A DNA stretch of 64,000 nucleotides from Sarcophilus harrisii (lineage: Eukaryota > Chordata > Mammalia > Dasyuromorphia > Dasyuridae): NCBI RefSeq assembly GCF_902635505.1, contig NC_045427.1, forward strand, positions 513,592,165 through 513,656,164, given 5' to 3'. The position numbers and the translations under genes were made by a program. Positions 32,461-43,509 of the stretch are shown here, piece after piece (the first letter of the stretch is position 1; every line of letters starts with the position of its first letter). The notes beneath the pieces are model-generated. The model was not told the origin of the DNA and did not search any database. It saw nothing but the letters and a program-made list of their open reading frames with translations.

Positions 32461-32485
32461 TAAAAAAAAAAAAAAAAAAAAAAAA
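32461..32485. repeat. Poly(A)
   Basis: 25 A followed by GAGGGGAGGAGAGAAGAGAAA. No retroposed body precedes it that I can recognise. Confidence 0.9.
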
Positions 32486-32884
32486 GAGGGGAGGAGAGAA
32501 GAGAAAAAAGTATTACACAGCTTGGGTCCTGGGAAAGGAAACAGAGAGACAAGCCCCGCACTTTGAAGTGATGATAATGGGGGATTTCTGGATTGTTTGG
32601 TGGGATTCTGAGTCTCAAATCTCTTTCAACTGTAGCTGGCAGATCACATTTTCCTGGTACCTCCATCAGGATGGGGTGCTTGGTCCCAGGGCTGCCCTAA
32701 TTATCCTAACCAGCATCATCAAAAAGGAAGCACAAATGACCCTATTTACTTACACTGAAATGATAATATCTGATCTTATTTCAAGGCATATTCTTCATAA
32801 TGCCACAGGTGTGGATTCTATTACCACAGGGGCAATTTCTATCTTAGGCATTTAACCTTTTTCAAACACTGAGTTTCTTTTAAA
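32486..32884. other. No recognisable feature
   Basis: A 144-codon plus frame (32421-32855) starts in the poly(A) lysine run and has no recognisable domain. Confidence 0.4.
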
Positions 32885-32891
32885 ACACACA

Positions 32892-32923
<32 letters not shown>
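32885..32923. repeat. (CA)n microsatellite
   Basis: About 19 CA units with one interruption. Confidence 0.97.
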
Positions 32924-32926
<3 letters not shown>

Positions 32927-33049
32927 CTACTAATTATGCAAGTCTTTTCCCCTTTATTTTTTTATATGTTTCTATTGCACAAAATTGACGATCTGCAATT
33001 TTTTTCTTTTATATTTATCACAGATAACATGATACAAATATATATATGC

Positions 33050-33310
33050 TTTATATGGACAGCTAGATGGCAAAGTAAATAGAGTACTAGGCCTAGAGTT
33101 AGGAACTCATCTTGATGAATTCAAATCCAGCTTCAGATATTTACTAGCTCTGTGACCCTGAACATGTCACCTAACCCTGTTTACTTCAGTTTTTCATCTG
33201 TAAAATGAGCTGGAAAAGGAAACTGCAAACCATTCCAGTATTTCTGCCCAAAAAAACTCCCAAAATACAAATGGGGTCACAAAGAGTTAGACATGATTGA
33301 AACAAAGTGT
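33050..33310 (+). mobile_element. Marsupial CORE-SINE, full length
   Basis: Head 'ggacagctagatggcaaagtaaatagagtactaggcctagagttagg', B-box region 'gaattcaaatccagc', core 'tactagctctgtgaccctgaacatgtcacctaaccctg', 'catctgtaaaatgagctggaaaagg', 'aaccattccagtatttctgcc', and 3' end 'aaatggggtcacaaagagttagacatgattgaaac'. All parts present in order. Confidence 0.93.
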
Positions 33311-33715
33311 GTTATAAAAATCAAAGAGCTATATAAATGCTTCTTTTTCTTGTTGTTGTTGTAGTCCTGTCTTCTGGAGGAGAATTTTTGCATCTGGGTA
33401 AATGGCTTGCATTTCTAGGCTTAATTAACATCTTATCATCAATATTGAGGTAAGTTAATTATCCTTTACTGTCTTTTTCTAATTGCCAAATAAATGATCA
33501 ATATATTGTCTCACCATCAACATAGTATATAATCCTGTTTAGAAAACACTGTAGGATCAGATTCTTAGGTCTATAAAAGATTCTAAAGTCCAGTCCATTT
33601 TCATTTCAGTGAGTCTTCTCTCCCACAATGAATTCCCTAGACTATAATTAGATCAATTCTTCTTGAACTAGGCCTTTGGAATGACTAATTGTATTTTTGG
33701 AAGTAAAGCTCAGGT
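33311..33715. other. No recognisable feature
   Basis: AT-rich sequence with no assigned content. Confidence 0.4.
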
Positions 33716-33719
33716 GTTC

Positions 33720-33995
33720 CTTAAAAAAAAAATTCCTATTACTCAGGATCCAACTCAAATTCTATCTCTTTCATGGAGTCTTTCCCCATTATTCAAACTC
33801 ACACTTTTGTGTTTGGACTTTATCTAACACCTTTTTAACTGTACCAACCACTTTGTTTTACTTTGTGTCTTATGTAGTTACTTTTTAGTACTATTTGTTT
33901 CTTCAAGTGTGTTTGTCATATCACCTCAGCTAAATCTAAGAACCTTAGGGCTCAAATAATATTGAATTTTCACTATATTCTCTATAGTGTTTAAG
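33720..33995 (+). mobile_element. LINE-2 3' UTR, sense
   Basis: 'ggatccaactcaaattctatctctttcatggagtctttcccc' corresponds to 'agctcaaatctcaccttctacaggaagcctttccc'. 'aactgtaccaaccactttg' and 'cttcttcaagtgtgtttgtca' continue the UTR. The terminal hook is lost. Confidence 0.65.
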
Positions 33996-34009
33996 TCCTT
34001 CAGTTGATT

Positions 34010-34270
34010 AAGATTATTGGATGATTATCAGGTATAGAGTATTGCACTAAGTGTGAGAGGAAGATGAAAAGTACAAACAAATTTCAAGGATCTTATAAGT
34101 AGCTGAAGAGAAGTTTTAAACCCATGAAAAATTTAATAATAATAATATTTACAAAGTTTAAAGATAAATAGTAGAAGAGATATCTTAGACAGGTTGGAAA
34201 AAAAAATCACTATGGATTGGAATGCTATAGGAAGCCTTCACAGAGAAGGAACCTGAGCTGAGTCCTTTAT
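34010..34270 (-). mobile_element. LINE-2 3' region, antisense
   Basis: 'gtatagagtattgcactaagtgtgagagg', 'caaggatcttataagtagctg', then 'ggaagccttcacagagaaggaacctgagctgagtcc', the reversed LINE-2 UTR/ORF2 junction. Confidence 0.65.
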
Positions 34271-34885
34271 GATAGGATTTTACAATTTCTAGTCTTTACA
34301 CAAAAACAATGTTTAAAAAAATTAGATGCTGATTGAATCACTGAATTGTATAAAACCCCAGAATTTGTAGTCACTTGCCTACAGAGAGGCAGAAAGTTAA
34401 TCCCCATATCTTTTTAGAGTGGAATTTGGTTTGGAATACTTACGTAATGCTTTGATGAATAAAAGGAAGGAGGAGGGGAGCTATTATCTGACTTCCTTTC
34501 AGGAAGGTCTGAAATCACCTCATTACTTTTTTATCAAACTTGTGTAAAAAGACTCTGCTTAAGAATAAATTATACTCCCTTGCCTTATTTCTCTCACTGA
34601 AATTATTTATTGACTTTTCTCTTTCCTTCCTTCCTCTGAAAGTTTGCCCTAATGAGAAAGAAATCAGAGGGAACTCCTGGACCATGGCCAACCTGTGAAG
34701 GAGGCTATTGTTTTGTTGGCACTAACTATGCCTAAACTATCCTTAAAGATAAACTATCATTATGATAAAAGCTAAATCACCATGCTATGGAATGCTGAAT
34801 CCCAAGAGTGCAAGTAAGAAGTAGGAATGAATTTGGAAAGCTCCTCTTTGCTGCTATTAGCTCTTAATTGCAACACAGAACTATA
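34271..34885. other. No recognisable feature
   Basis: No repeat or gene assigned. Confidence 0.4.
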
Positions 34886-34889
34886 AACC

Positions 34890-35050
34890 AGTTAGGATAT
34901 GATCAAAGATTTAAAACTGGAAGACATCTTTGAGTTCAGTTTATCTGCCTCATTTTACAGTTGAGGAAAACGAGTCCTAGGAGTAGATAAATAATTCTCC
35001 TGGCCAAATAAGTAGCAAACAGTAATATCAGGATTTGAATCCTATTCTTC
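34890..35050 (-). mobile_element. MIR, antisense
   Basis: 'gaagacatctttgagttcagtttatctgcctcattttacagttgaggaaaacgag', 'ctggccaaataagtagc', 'atatcaggatttgaatcct'. Its head abuts the next SINE, which may have inserted there. Confidence 0.8.
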
Positions 35051-35054
35051 TTGC

Positions 35055-35305
35055 TCCACCAGTACACAGAGTGCTGGATCTGGAGTCAGGAAGACTCACC
35101 TTCCTGAATTCAAATCTGGTCTCGGACACTTACTAGTTGTGTGACCCTGGGCAAATCACTTAATGCTGTTTGCCTCAGTTTTCTCATCTATAAAATGAGC
35201 TGGAGAAGGAAATGGCAAACCACTCCAGTATCTTTGCCAAGAAAATGCCAAATGGGGTCATGAAGAATTATATATGATTGAAAATGACTGACCAACAACA
35301 ATTAA
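35055..35305 (+). mobile_element. Marsupial CORE-SINE
   Basis: Very well preserved from 'cagagtgctggatctggagtcaggaagactcacc' through 'acttactagttgtgtgaccctgggcaaatcactt', 'cagttttctcatctataaaatgagctggagaagg', 'aaaccactccagtatctttgcc' to '..gactgaccaacaacaat'. The first 20 bases of the head are missing or fused with the MIR. Confidence 0.93.
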
Positions 35306-35820
35306 TGGTACATATATACGAAATTTTGTCTAAACCTAAACATGCATGATGATGGCTACATATACCCTTGCCAAAGATTAGAGAGATGAAATGTTTTTCT
35401 TATATAAAACAGGTTTTTTTTTTTTTTGAACCCAGATCTTTTGGCTCTAAATGCAGCCTTTTTCTCATAATATAATACTCAAATTCAATTGCTAAGAAAC
35501 AATTATTCTCTTTCAGATATAAAACAGGAAAAGGTAAAAAGAAAAGGAGAGTAAATTAGATCCAAAGCCTGTGATACTCTTCTGGCCAACTGCCTCCTTT
35601 TCTTCTCTCTGCCAATTTAGATTCTGCCCAAGTAGCTCTTCTGACATCTGGGTATCTCCAGGATGCCTTTTAGGGTAATGGAGATAGAGTCTCAAAATAA
35701 TGACAGTATCATAAATGAAGCATGACCTTATTGACACAAACTTCCTAGAAAACTCACTCTTTTTCCACCAGGGAATCAAGCACTGATAAAACATGCAAAA
35801 GGCCCAGAAAGAAACTGTGG
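35306..35820. other. No recognisable feature
   Basis: Includes a poly(T) of about 14 at 35414. A 93-codon minus frame (35513-35794) is not recognised. Confidence 0.4.
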
Positions 35821-35824
35821 ACTC

Positions 35825-36365
35825 ATCACACTAAATAAGCAACTATTCTGTGCCTGGAATGTACAGGGCATTCTCCTTGACCTTGGAGATACAGAGACAA
35901 AGAAGATTTCAAGGGAGTTGCATTCTATTGAGAGAAAACAACACGTAGATTAAATAAAAGGTCATTTTAGTGGGGAAGAATTAGGAAAGAATGTGGCACT
36001 TGAACTGAGCCTTGAAAAGAATTAGAAATACCAAGAGGCAGCATTGAGGAAAGAGAACATTTTAGGGAAGGTGGGACACATCTTGAGCAAAGATATAGGG
36101 GTAGAGACAGAATGCCATGCCTAATGAAAAGTGAGAAAGCTAAGTGTAACTAAAATGTGAGAGAAGAAATAAGAAATCAGTCTGAGAATATAGGCTTGAT
36201 TGTGAAGGACTTTATATGACAAACACTGTTGTTTGTTTTGTTTTACTTTGCTATCTTAGAAGCACAAGGAAGCCACCGAAGATGCTTCATAACATAAGAG
36301 TGACATGGTTATCTTGCTATTGGAATCCCTGCAGCTATGTGGAGTATGGAGTAGAGAGAGAGACT
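35825..36365 (-). mobile_element. LINE-2 3' end and ORF2 C-terminus, antisense
   Basis: Reversed tail 'aataagcaactattctgtgcctggaatgtacagggca', UTR 'gcattctattgagagaaaac', 'atgtggcacttgaactgagccttgaaaag', ORF2 part 'attgtgaaggactttatatgac', 'gccaccgaagatgcttcat', 'gtgacatggttatcttgct' and 'cagctatgtggagtatgg'. 36225-36262 is a T-rich insertion or divergence. Confidence 0.85.
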
Positions 36366-36389
36366 GAATGATAAGAGCTTTTACTAATA

Positions 36390-36802
36390 ATCAGTCAACA
36401 TGTACTTAGTAAATGCCGACTATGTGCTAAACTTTGAAGATATAAGTACAAAGAATGAAAATAATCCTTCCTTGGGAGAAGTTTACATTCAAATGGGGAG
36501 GACAACAGTAAAGAAAGGTAGATGGATAGATGGAAACAGACAGACAGACAGACGAGACAGTAAGAGAATATACATTGTATAAACTGGATAAATACAAAAT
36601 TAAGTACAAGATAGTCTGGAAGGCGAAACACTAGCATTTGTAGGACAAAAAAAGTCTTCATGTAGAATGTGGTGCTTGAACTCTATTTCAAAGGAAGAGA
36701 GAGACTATGAAATTGAAATAAGAAAAGAGAGAGCCAGACAAATAGACTAGGGAGCCACTGAAGATGCTTCATAAACATAAGAGTGACATGGTTATCTTGC
36801 TG
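36390..36802 (-). mobile_element. Second LINE-2 copy, antisense, with duplicated segment
   Basis: New reversed tail 'aatcagtcaacatgtacttagtaaatgccgactatgtgctaaa', UTR 'ttccttgggagaagtttacattcaaatgggg', a GACA microsatellite (36536-36560), 'aatgtggtgcttgaactctatttcaaaggaag'. It then jumps to 'ggagccactgaagatgcttc', which is nearly identical to 36268-36317 of the previous copy. Confidence 0.8.
36536..36560. repeat. (GACA)n microsatellite
   Basis: Five GACA units within an antisense LINE-2 3' UTR. Confidence 0.93.
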
Positions 36803-37185
36803 GGTCTGTCTGTGTATCTATCTCCTCTAGGTTGGAAATTCAGCAATCATTTTTCTGTTCAACATCACTACTAATGAATAGAAATGTTGACTTTCTCCAT
36901 TTCTGACCTAGGAGGATCTGGCCCTTCTTTATGCAACCTGATGGTTCCCTACTTCTGAGGCCTCATCATATAGTAGTGTGGACACCCAAAAGCTTTAGCC
37001 TTATAATAGTTTAGAACTGCAAAGGTTAAGGGATCCCCTGTAGCAGGGATTACAGAATATGTCACATTCAGTGTGATTTAAAAGGTGCTCAAAAGGTCTC
37101 ACTTCCCAAAATTATCACTTCTCCTGCCTCCAAACTCTGCCTGTCTCAATTTTAGTAATGCCTAATGTTTCACCATTATAGCTTC
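36803..37185. other. Unassigned sequence
   Basis: Region about 36895-37090 ('ctgatggttccctacttctgaggcctcatcat', 'agtttagaactgcaaaggttaaggg') has the feel of an old repeat but I cannot place it. Confidence 0.35.
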
Positions 37186-37189
37186 ATTT

Positions 37190-37922
37190 TTTATTTTTTA
37201 AAATGTTATGTTCCCTTTAATCCAACAATGTCTCTCTTGGGTTTGTATCCCAAAAATCATAAAAAAAGGGAAAAGACCCACATGTGCATAAAATGTTTGT
37301 AGCAACTCTTTTTTTAGTGGTAAGGAATTCAAAATTGAATGGATGCCCATCAGTTGGGAAATGGCTGAATAAATTATAGTATATGGATGTAATGTAATAT
37401 TATTCTTCTATAAGAAATGACAAGCAGGGTGATTTTAGAAAGGCCTGGAGAGACAGGAACTGATGCAAAGTGAAATGAGTAGACTCAAGATAACTTTGAA
37501 GTTGTACACAGCAACAACAAGACTATGTGATGATCAACTGTGATGCACTTGACTCTTCAACAATGAAGTGATTCAAGGAAATTCCAATAGACCTATGATG
37601 GAAAGAGCTATCTGCATCCAGAGAGAGAACTATAGAGACTGAATGTAAATCAAAGCACAGTATTTTCACCTTTTGTTGTTGTTTGCTTTTTATTCTCATT
37701 TTGTTCTTTTACATTTTGATCTGATTTTTCTTGCACAGTGTGATGAATATGGAAATATGTTTAGAAGACTTGCATATGTTTAACCCATATTGGATTGCTT
37801 GTTGCCTATAGGAGGGAGTAGATGGGAGGAAGAGAGAAAAATTTGGAATACAAAGTTTTACAAAAGTGAATGTTAATAACTATCTTTGCATGTATTTGGA
37901 AAAATAAAAAGCTATTAAAAAT
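37190..37922 (+). mobile_element. L1 3' end (ORF2 C-terminus and 3' UTR)
   Basis: 'ctcttgggtttgtatcccaaaaatcataaaa', 'gaatggatgcccatcagttggg', 'ctgatgcaaagtgaaatgag', then UTR with T-rich stretch (37670-37720), 'ttgatctgatttttcttgcaca', purine box 37810-37840, 'tttggaatacaaagttttac' and 'ggaaaaataaaaagctatt'. TSD not convincing. Confidence 0.9.
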
Positions 37923-38535
37923 AAAAATGTGTATATTGTCTTCTATATTGTTTTTATCTATATCTTTGTTTTTGTGTAATATATTCATTTCTAAATATTC
38001 CCCTTCCCACCTTGTAACAAAGATTTCAAAAGAAAGAATAACTTTTTTTCAAATCCTGTTCTAACTTCAAGAATCCTCTAAAATGATTCACATACCTCTG
38101 AAAAAGATAATATTTTAAAGCAGAGATATATTAACACAAACTTAGCAGAGATGCATTGATAGCCAGTTCAGCACAATGAGGAACAGTCATGGATGAGGTT
38201 TATAGGATAATGGAGGAAGAGGAATGTGGAAACCTTGAAAGGTAGGCCCTGATACTTCAGTAAAAATATGAAAAATCATAAAGGCTTACAGTAGAGAAAA
38301 TGCTGGCTTCATTTTTTGAAATGTAAAAACAGGAACTAATAAGTCACCTTTTTCCTTCCATGGAGAAATTTGAATATGTCAAAGAAATATGAAAGTCAGG
38401 AATTAAAAACCAGAACAGCTGGTTTTTATTCAATCTGAACAAACTGGACTGTTTTCTCTGCAGTTAGTGGCTTATACTCATGTTAGCTCTTCATACAGAA
38501 TTCAATCCAGCTCAGTTTGAATTCAATTCAGTTTG
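37923..38535. other. No recognisable feature
   Basis: AT-rich. Repeated 'aattcaat' words at 38500-38535 are local only. Confidence 0.4.
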
Positions 38536-38539
38536 ATTT

Positions 38540-38680
38540 AATAAGTATTCACTGAATAGTCACTATGTGCCCAGGTCTGTCTATCTACTGTGGGAAATAT
38601 GAGAAACATAAAGACAGGAGTCCTGCCCTTCAACAGAGTTTGCTTATACAATAATTATAGAAAGCTACTGGGCACACAAA
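38540..38680 (-). mobile_element. LINE-2 tail, antisense
   Basis: 'taataagtattcactgaatagtcactatgtgcccaggtctgt' then 'aggagtcctgcccttcaacagag'. Reversed terminus, short copy. Confidence 0.75.
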
Positions 38681-38714
38681 TGCTGAGGTACAGCCATGTT
38701 CACCCCCTGTTCTG

Positions 38715-39575
38715 AAGGAAGTCAATAAGCATTTCTTAAACATCTACTATGTGCCAAGCTCTATCTTTGATGTAAAGGATACAAAGAAATATAAAAACAG
38801 ATTTTATCTTGAAGGAGTTGAGTTCTTACTTTAATGGGGGAGAAAACATGAAAACAAATATATACAAACAAGATATATATATAGATAAGTAAGATAATGG
38901 AAGAAAGGCACTAGTACTGAGGAGAACCAAGAAAAGCTTGTATAAGGTAAGATATTAGCTGACTTGTGAAGGAAGCCAGAAGACTAAAATAAGGAGAGAA
39001 ACAGACAGACAGACAGAGATAGAGACAGAGAAGGAGGAGAGAGAGGAAGAGAGACAAGAAGAGGGAGACAAGGAAAAAGAAAAGAAGAGAGGAAGACAGA
39101 CAAAGACAGAGAGACAGACAGAGAGAAGAGAGAGACAGAGACAGAGACAGAGCACATTCCAAGCATAGGAACCAGCCCATGAGTCAATAAATGACACGTA
39201 TTCAAGGATGAGCAGAAAAACTAATGTGGTTGGATTGTAGCGTGTGCTTGGATAAAGCATAAAAAGCCTGGAAAAGCAAAACAGAATCAAATTGTGAAGA
39301 GCTTTAAAAGTCAATAAGAGGATTTAGATATTTGATCTTGAAAACAATAGGGAGTTTACTGAGTAGGGGAAGGGAATGACTTGGTCAGACCAGTTCTTTA
39401 AGAAAATCACTTGGGCAACTAAGTCAAGGATGGGTAGGAGTGGGGAGATAGTAAAGGCAGGGAGCCCAATCTGAAAGCTATTATGATAGTCTAGTTGAGA
39501 GATGATGAGAAATTGAACTGGTAATGGCAGTATCAAAGCAGTGAAGGAAGTTGAGAAAAGAGATGTAAAGAACTC
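38715..39575 (-). mobile_element. LINE-2 3' end and ORF2 C-terminus, antisense, with purine expansion
   Basis: Tail 'tcaataagcatttcttaaacatctactatgtgccaagctct', UTR 'atcttgaaggagttgag', 'aaggcactagtactgagg', then 'gaggaagccagaag' passing into a GACAGA tract (38985-39150). The element resumes at 'gagcacattccaagcatagg', then 'attgtgaagagctttaaaagtcaataagaggattta', 'gacttggtcagaccagttctttaagaaaatcacttgg' and 'agctattatgatagtctag'. Confidence 0.9.
38985..39150. repeat. GACAGA/GAGA tract inside LINE-2
   Basis: About 165 bp purine-rich expansion precisely where LINE-2 has the short purine stretch 'aggcagagatgaggagggagagcattcc'. Minus-strand open frames here (up to 119 codons) are Ser/Leu-rich artefacts. 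Confidence 0.95.
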
Positions 39576-39894
39576 TTAAGTTCCCTTCCAACTCTGATCT
39601 ATGATCCTATCTATCTATAATTCTATCAGTGAATCTCTGTGTATGCTATGCCAGGGCCAGGCTATCTAAGCACAGAAAGGCTCACCAGCAGCACATTTAT
39701 TGCAAATGAGAAATTCTTTGGCCAATGCAAACAGATAAAAAATACAAAATGAGTCTCAGTCCTGCATGGCTCTCTTCTACATTCATGGTAGTAAAATGAT
39801 TGAAAAAAGGACTTATGGAAAGTTCTTAGTTTTTTGTTTTTGTTTTTTCCAGAGTTAATACTTTGTCTGAGCTGTTGAAAATGAATATCTCTGT

Positions 39895-39948
39895 GTGGCA
39901 GCTAGGTACACAATGGGTAGAGCGCTGGGCTTGTAATCAGGAAGATTT
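39895..39948 (+). mobile_element. CORE-SINE head fragment
   Basis: 'gtggcagctaggtacacaatgggtagagcgctgggcttgtaatcaggaagat' is the tRNA-like head; the rest is replaced by unrelated AT-rich sequence. Confidence 0.85.
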
Positions 39949-40640
39949 ATTTTGTAACAAAAATCTTTTTCTTAAATGAATTTTGATTTTAGCAAAATGA
40001 AATGATCATTTCACATAAACTTACTACAATTAGGACTTGAGATCTAATAAATAGACAGATGGGTAATTAGGCAAACACAAAATACAGTTTGCTTTTTAAG
40101 AAAAACTGTTGATCTCTTTTTAAAACATCATAATTATTTCCAGATAAACTTTATTCCTCTATTGTACACACAATATCAAATGCATACTTTTCTTTTTTTT
40201 TTTTTAGCCAAGAAACACAGTTAAGAACCAATCAACAAAACAATTGTCTGGTATGTTTATATAATTACTCTAAACCCATAATCATCCACACAATATAATT
40301 TGATGTGAGTTGTTTAACTACTCTGGAGCAGCTCTCCTCTTCCTCACGTAGGAAGAATGTTGGGTATCGAGGAGTTAAAGAGTCCAAATGTACTGGTTCC
40401 AATGTTCTCGGTTATCAAGTTGATGATATAGAAATTCTGAATAACAGCAACAATTTCATTTCATGTCATTTGTTTTTCCCTTCCCATTCTTTTTTTCTAA
40501 AAGTTTTCAGGACGATTTTCTGGTTTTATGAAGGCTCACCAAACTTTTTGCAGGTTTGTCTTTCTGTCCACTGTGTTTTGATATTCTTTTATCCTCTTTC
40601 CCTTCCATATTTTGCATATAACTTGGAACTTAAGAGTTGT
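39949..40640. other. Unassigned, with one poly(T)
   Basis: AT-rich. A 136-codon plus frame (40305-40715) runs into repeat Y and shows no known domain, so I do not call it. Confidence 0.4.
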
Positions 40641-40654
40641 CAAACATACTTCCT

Positions 40655-40830
40655 GTTGACCAACACTCCAGAGTGCAGCCAGAATAAGATTAAAATGCAA
40701 TATTTAACAAAATAAAAACACCATAAGACATAAATAGCATTACATTTAAAAACTAACTCAATATATGGTCCATAAGGATCTTTATGGATAGTTTAGTGGT
40801 CTCTCTTTCTGTTTAACACAACTGTTCTAA
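40655..40830 (-). repeat. Unnamed dispersed repeat Y, copy 1
   Basis: 'caacactccagagtgcagcc', 'gattaaaatgcaatatttaacaaaataaaaacaccataagacataaatag', 'tcaatatatggtccataaggatctttatgg..agtttagtgg'. I recall this wording from other marsupial sequence; a shorter, reversed relative is at 43510-43615. Family unnamed here. Confidence 0.45.
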
Positions 40831-41049
40831 ATCCACATTGTCCTTGGATTCCACATCTCTTCACTTTTTGTTAGCTAGCTGAGATGGTTTTTAGACTCTT
40901 GGATTTTTATAACTTTTATATGAGTTGAATTTTTCTGACATAGCAATAGAAACAATTGCTTTCATTTTGTCCATTCTCCCATTTTTCAGAATAAACATCT
41001 TGTCCAAGCAGTTTGGGTTATAGTTGTTGAAATTGAACATCTTTATCTT

Positions 41050-41300
41050 TTCTTTGATAGTTTGGTAGAAGGGTAATTAGGGCAATGGGCTTGATAACAG
41101 GAAGACTCATCTTTCTCAGTTGAAATCCAGTCTCAAACACTAGTTGTGTGACTCTGGGCAAGTCACTTAACCCTGGTTGCCTGTTTCCTATCTAGAAAAT
41201 TGGTTGGGGAAAGAAATGGCAGATCATCAGCATCTTTACCAAGAAAATTTCAAATGGAATTGCAAAGAGTAGGACATGACTGAAACAACTGAACAACAAC
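41050..41300 (+). mobile_element. Marsupial CORE-SINE
   Basis: 'ggtagaagggtaattagggcaatgggcttgataacaggaagactcatc', 'aaacactagttgtgtgactctgggcaagtcacttaaccctggttgcc', 'gaaagaaatggcagatcatcagcatctttacc', 'gcaaagagtaggacatgactgaaac'. Nearly complete, diverged head. Confidence 0.9.
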
Positions 41301-42365
41301 CACAAAATCCTTTCTTTGGAAGTGGTGCTGATTTTTTTTCATGGACAGAAGAAAATAGAAGAAAGAAGGTTAGAATAAATCACAGACAAGTAAGACAGTT
41401 TAAAAAGTTATGTTAATTTTTAATTTAAAAAATAAACAAACTGTTCATAATCAAAAACACAGTTTCAAATGAGCACAATCTTCTTTTCCCACTCTACTAT
41501 ATATACAGATGTGTTCTTTTTAATTGGTATTGTTAACATCACCAGTATTCATGACTTTGTGCTAATTTTGACTTTTTGCTCTGTCTATGATCTAGTTGTA
41601 CACATACAGCTGATCCTAGAATGACTCCTAAAAGAAACAAAATCATTTCCTATTTGTTAAGTTTAACAATTTTCATTTTTGTGATTATTTTTAGAATCTT
41701 CCAAATTGAAGAAACTATGTAAAATATATCTAAAATGTCTGGACAATATGCAATAGAAATAGAAATTCCATTTAAAATAACTACAGATTATAAAATACTT
41801 GGGACTCTACCAAGGTACAACCAAGAGTGAATTTTTATTTTTGCATATACAAATAAAACTACAAAAAACCTTTGACTGACTCAATTTCTTAAACTCAGTT
41901 TATATTTTCCAAAGCATTATTCTTTACTTTTTCTCTTTCGTTCCCACATTCACACTGAAGTTACCAATAATATCAATTAGGCTTTATTATTGATGACAAT
42001 GGCACTATCCCATTTGAATTGTAATTTCTCAGTACTCAATAGTGTCAATCTCTTCAGAAAATGTATCCATTTATCCTCAGTAGCATATATTAATAATCTG
42101 TTTTCTTAATATACATACTTTGAACCTCATGAATATGAGGCAAGTTGACTAAGAGCCCTGTAAAACAGTTTCTTATTGCCCTCAGGTGCAAAGTGAAATC
42201 AACTGCATCAACTCATTTATGTGTATTGGATAAGAATGGGTAGGCTAATCTTTTATGTGACACACACTTAATATTTAGATATAAAATACACATATATTTA
42301 TATATATACAATGCATAAATAGTATGTATAGCTATATATCTCCTTTATTTCTTTATTCTATTATT
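41301..42365. other. No recognisable feature
   Basis: About 1 kb of AT-rich sequence with no repeat or gene that I can support. TATA-rich words around 42285-42340. Confidence 0.4.
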
Positions 42366-42369
42366 GATA

Positions 42370-43410
42370 CTCTCTGCTTGCCATTTTCAACTAGATGGGT
42401 TAGCATTTAAAATTCAACATGTCCAAAACAGAATTCCTTAATTCCCTTAACTATTCTATTCTCCAAATTTCCCTATTTCTATTGAGAGTTCCAATAGAAC
42501 TCATTCATATCCCTGACTTTCTTCTCATTTACTACTTGTACTTAGTTGCCAAGATTTATGAGTCTTGCCTGCACAATATCTCTTGATTCCATCCTGTTAC
42601 TTCCATTCACATAGCTCTCTAATTGGTCCCCTAGTTTCCAATACCTTCCTTCTCCAATCTATCCTCCACACAGGTAACAAGTTAACTTCCTAAAATGCAG
42701 GAGGTATTCTGAAACTCTAATAGGATAACAAATACAAAGCACTTTGCATATCTCAAGTGCTATGGAAATCCTAGTTATTGTTACTATTTTATTATCATTA
42801 TTAGTTTCACCTTACCTTTGATTTTTCTACTGTATTCTTGCTGAATTTAAATAATAAAGAGTTGGACTCAGGAAACATGGACACACTTTTAAGTTTGAAT
42901 TGCACTATTAGCACTTTCTTAAGTCTAGATGATCAACAAAACAATAAAGTCTTTTGTTGTGATTTTCATCAATTTTCAATTTATGAGGTATAAACACTCA
43001 CAAAATTGAAAATTTAACAATCAGCTCTTAAAAGCTGAGCTAGCTTCAAAATACCAATGGAATTGCAGTGTCACTCCCCTATTCAAGAAGTTTCAGGGGC
43101 TCCTTATCTCCTCTATAATAAAAACCTAACTAACAGAGGCTCCACAATCTGATTCCTACATGTCATTCCAAGTTTATTTCATACTTTTTTTCTTCATACA
43201 TTTTATATTTCAGAAATCTGTACTACTAACTGAACTTGGCTTTTCATTTTTCATTTCCAAGCCTTCACAGAGGTGTCATTCATATCTGGAATGTATTCTC
43301 TCCCCATTCTCTTCATTCCCTGTTTCTCTCTCCATCTCCACCTCTTAGAATTCTTTGGGGCTTAGGTCAAGCATCACTTCCTAATGAACACTTTTTGTCT
43401 GGGATCCTGG
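42370..43410 (+). mobile_element. LINE-2 ORF2, sense, split
   Basis: 42395-42700 matches ORF2 after the RT core ('aattcaacatgtccaaaacagaattcctta', 'ttgattccatcctgttacttcc', 'tctccaatctatcctccacac', 'ttcctaaaatgcag'). 43050-43410 continues in order ('actcccctattcaagaagtttcaggggctccttatctcc', 'tctggaatgtattctctcccc', 'ttaggtcaagcatcacttcctaatg'). Between them about 42715-43045 is foreign AT-rich material. Frames are closed. Confidence 0.82.
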
Positions 43411-43509
43411 GCTAAAAAGTCTGAATTCCAGGTAGATTGATGATTTAAATAAAAACGAGGGCATCTAATTCATATGTAAAGATCCCTTCAGGCTTTAGAT
43501 TCACTTAGT

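Noticed and set aside
32421-32855. 144-codon plus frame
   Set aside because: Begins in a poly(A) run, no known domain, no neighbouring exon or promoter signs.
38911-39314. Overlapping minus-strand frames up to 119 codons
   Set aside because: Produced by the purine tract inside an antisense LINE-2.
40305-40715. 136-codon plus frame
   Set aside because: Runs into repeat Y and has no recognisable protein similarity; splice or start context not convincing.
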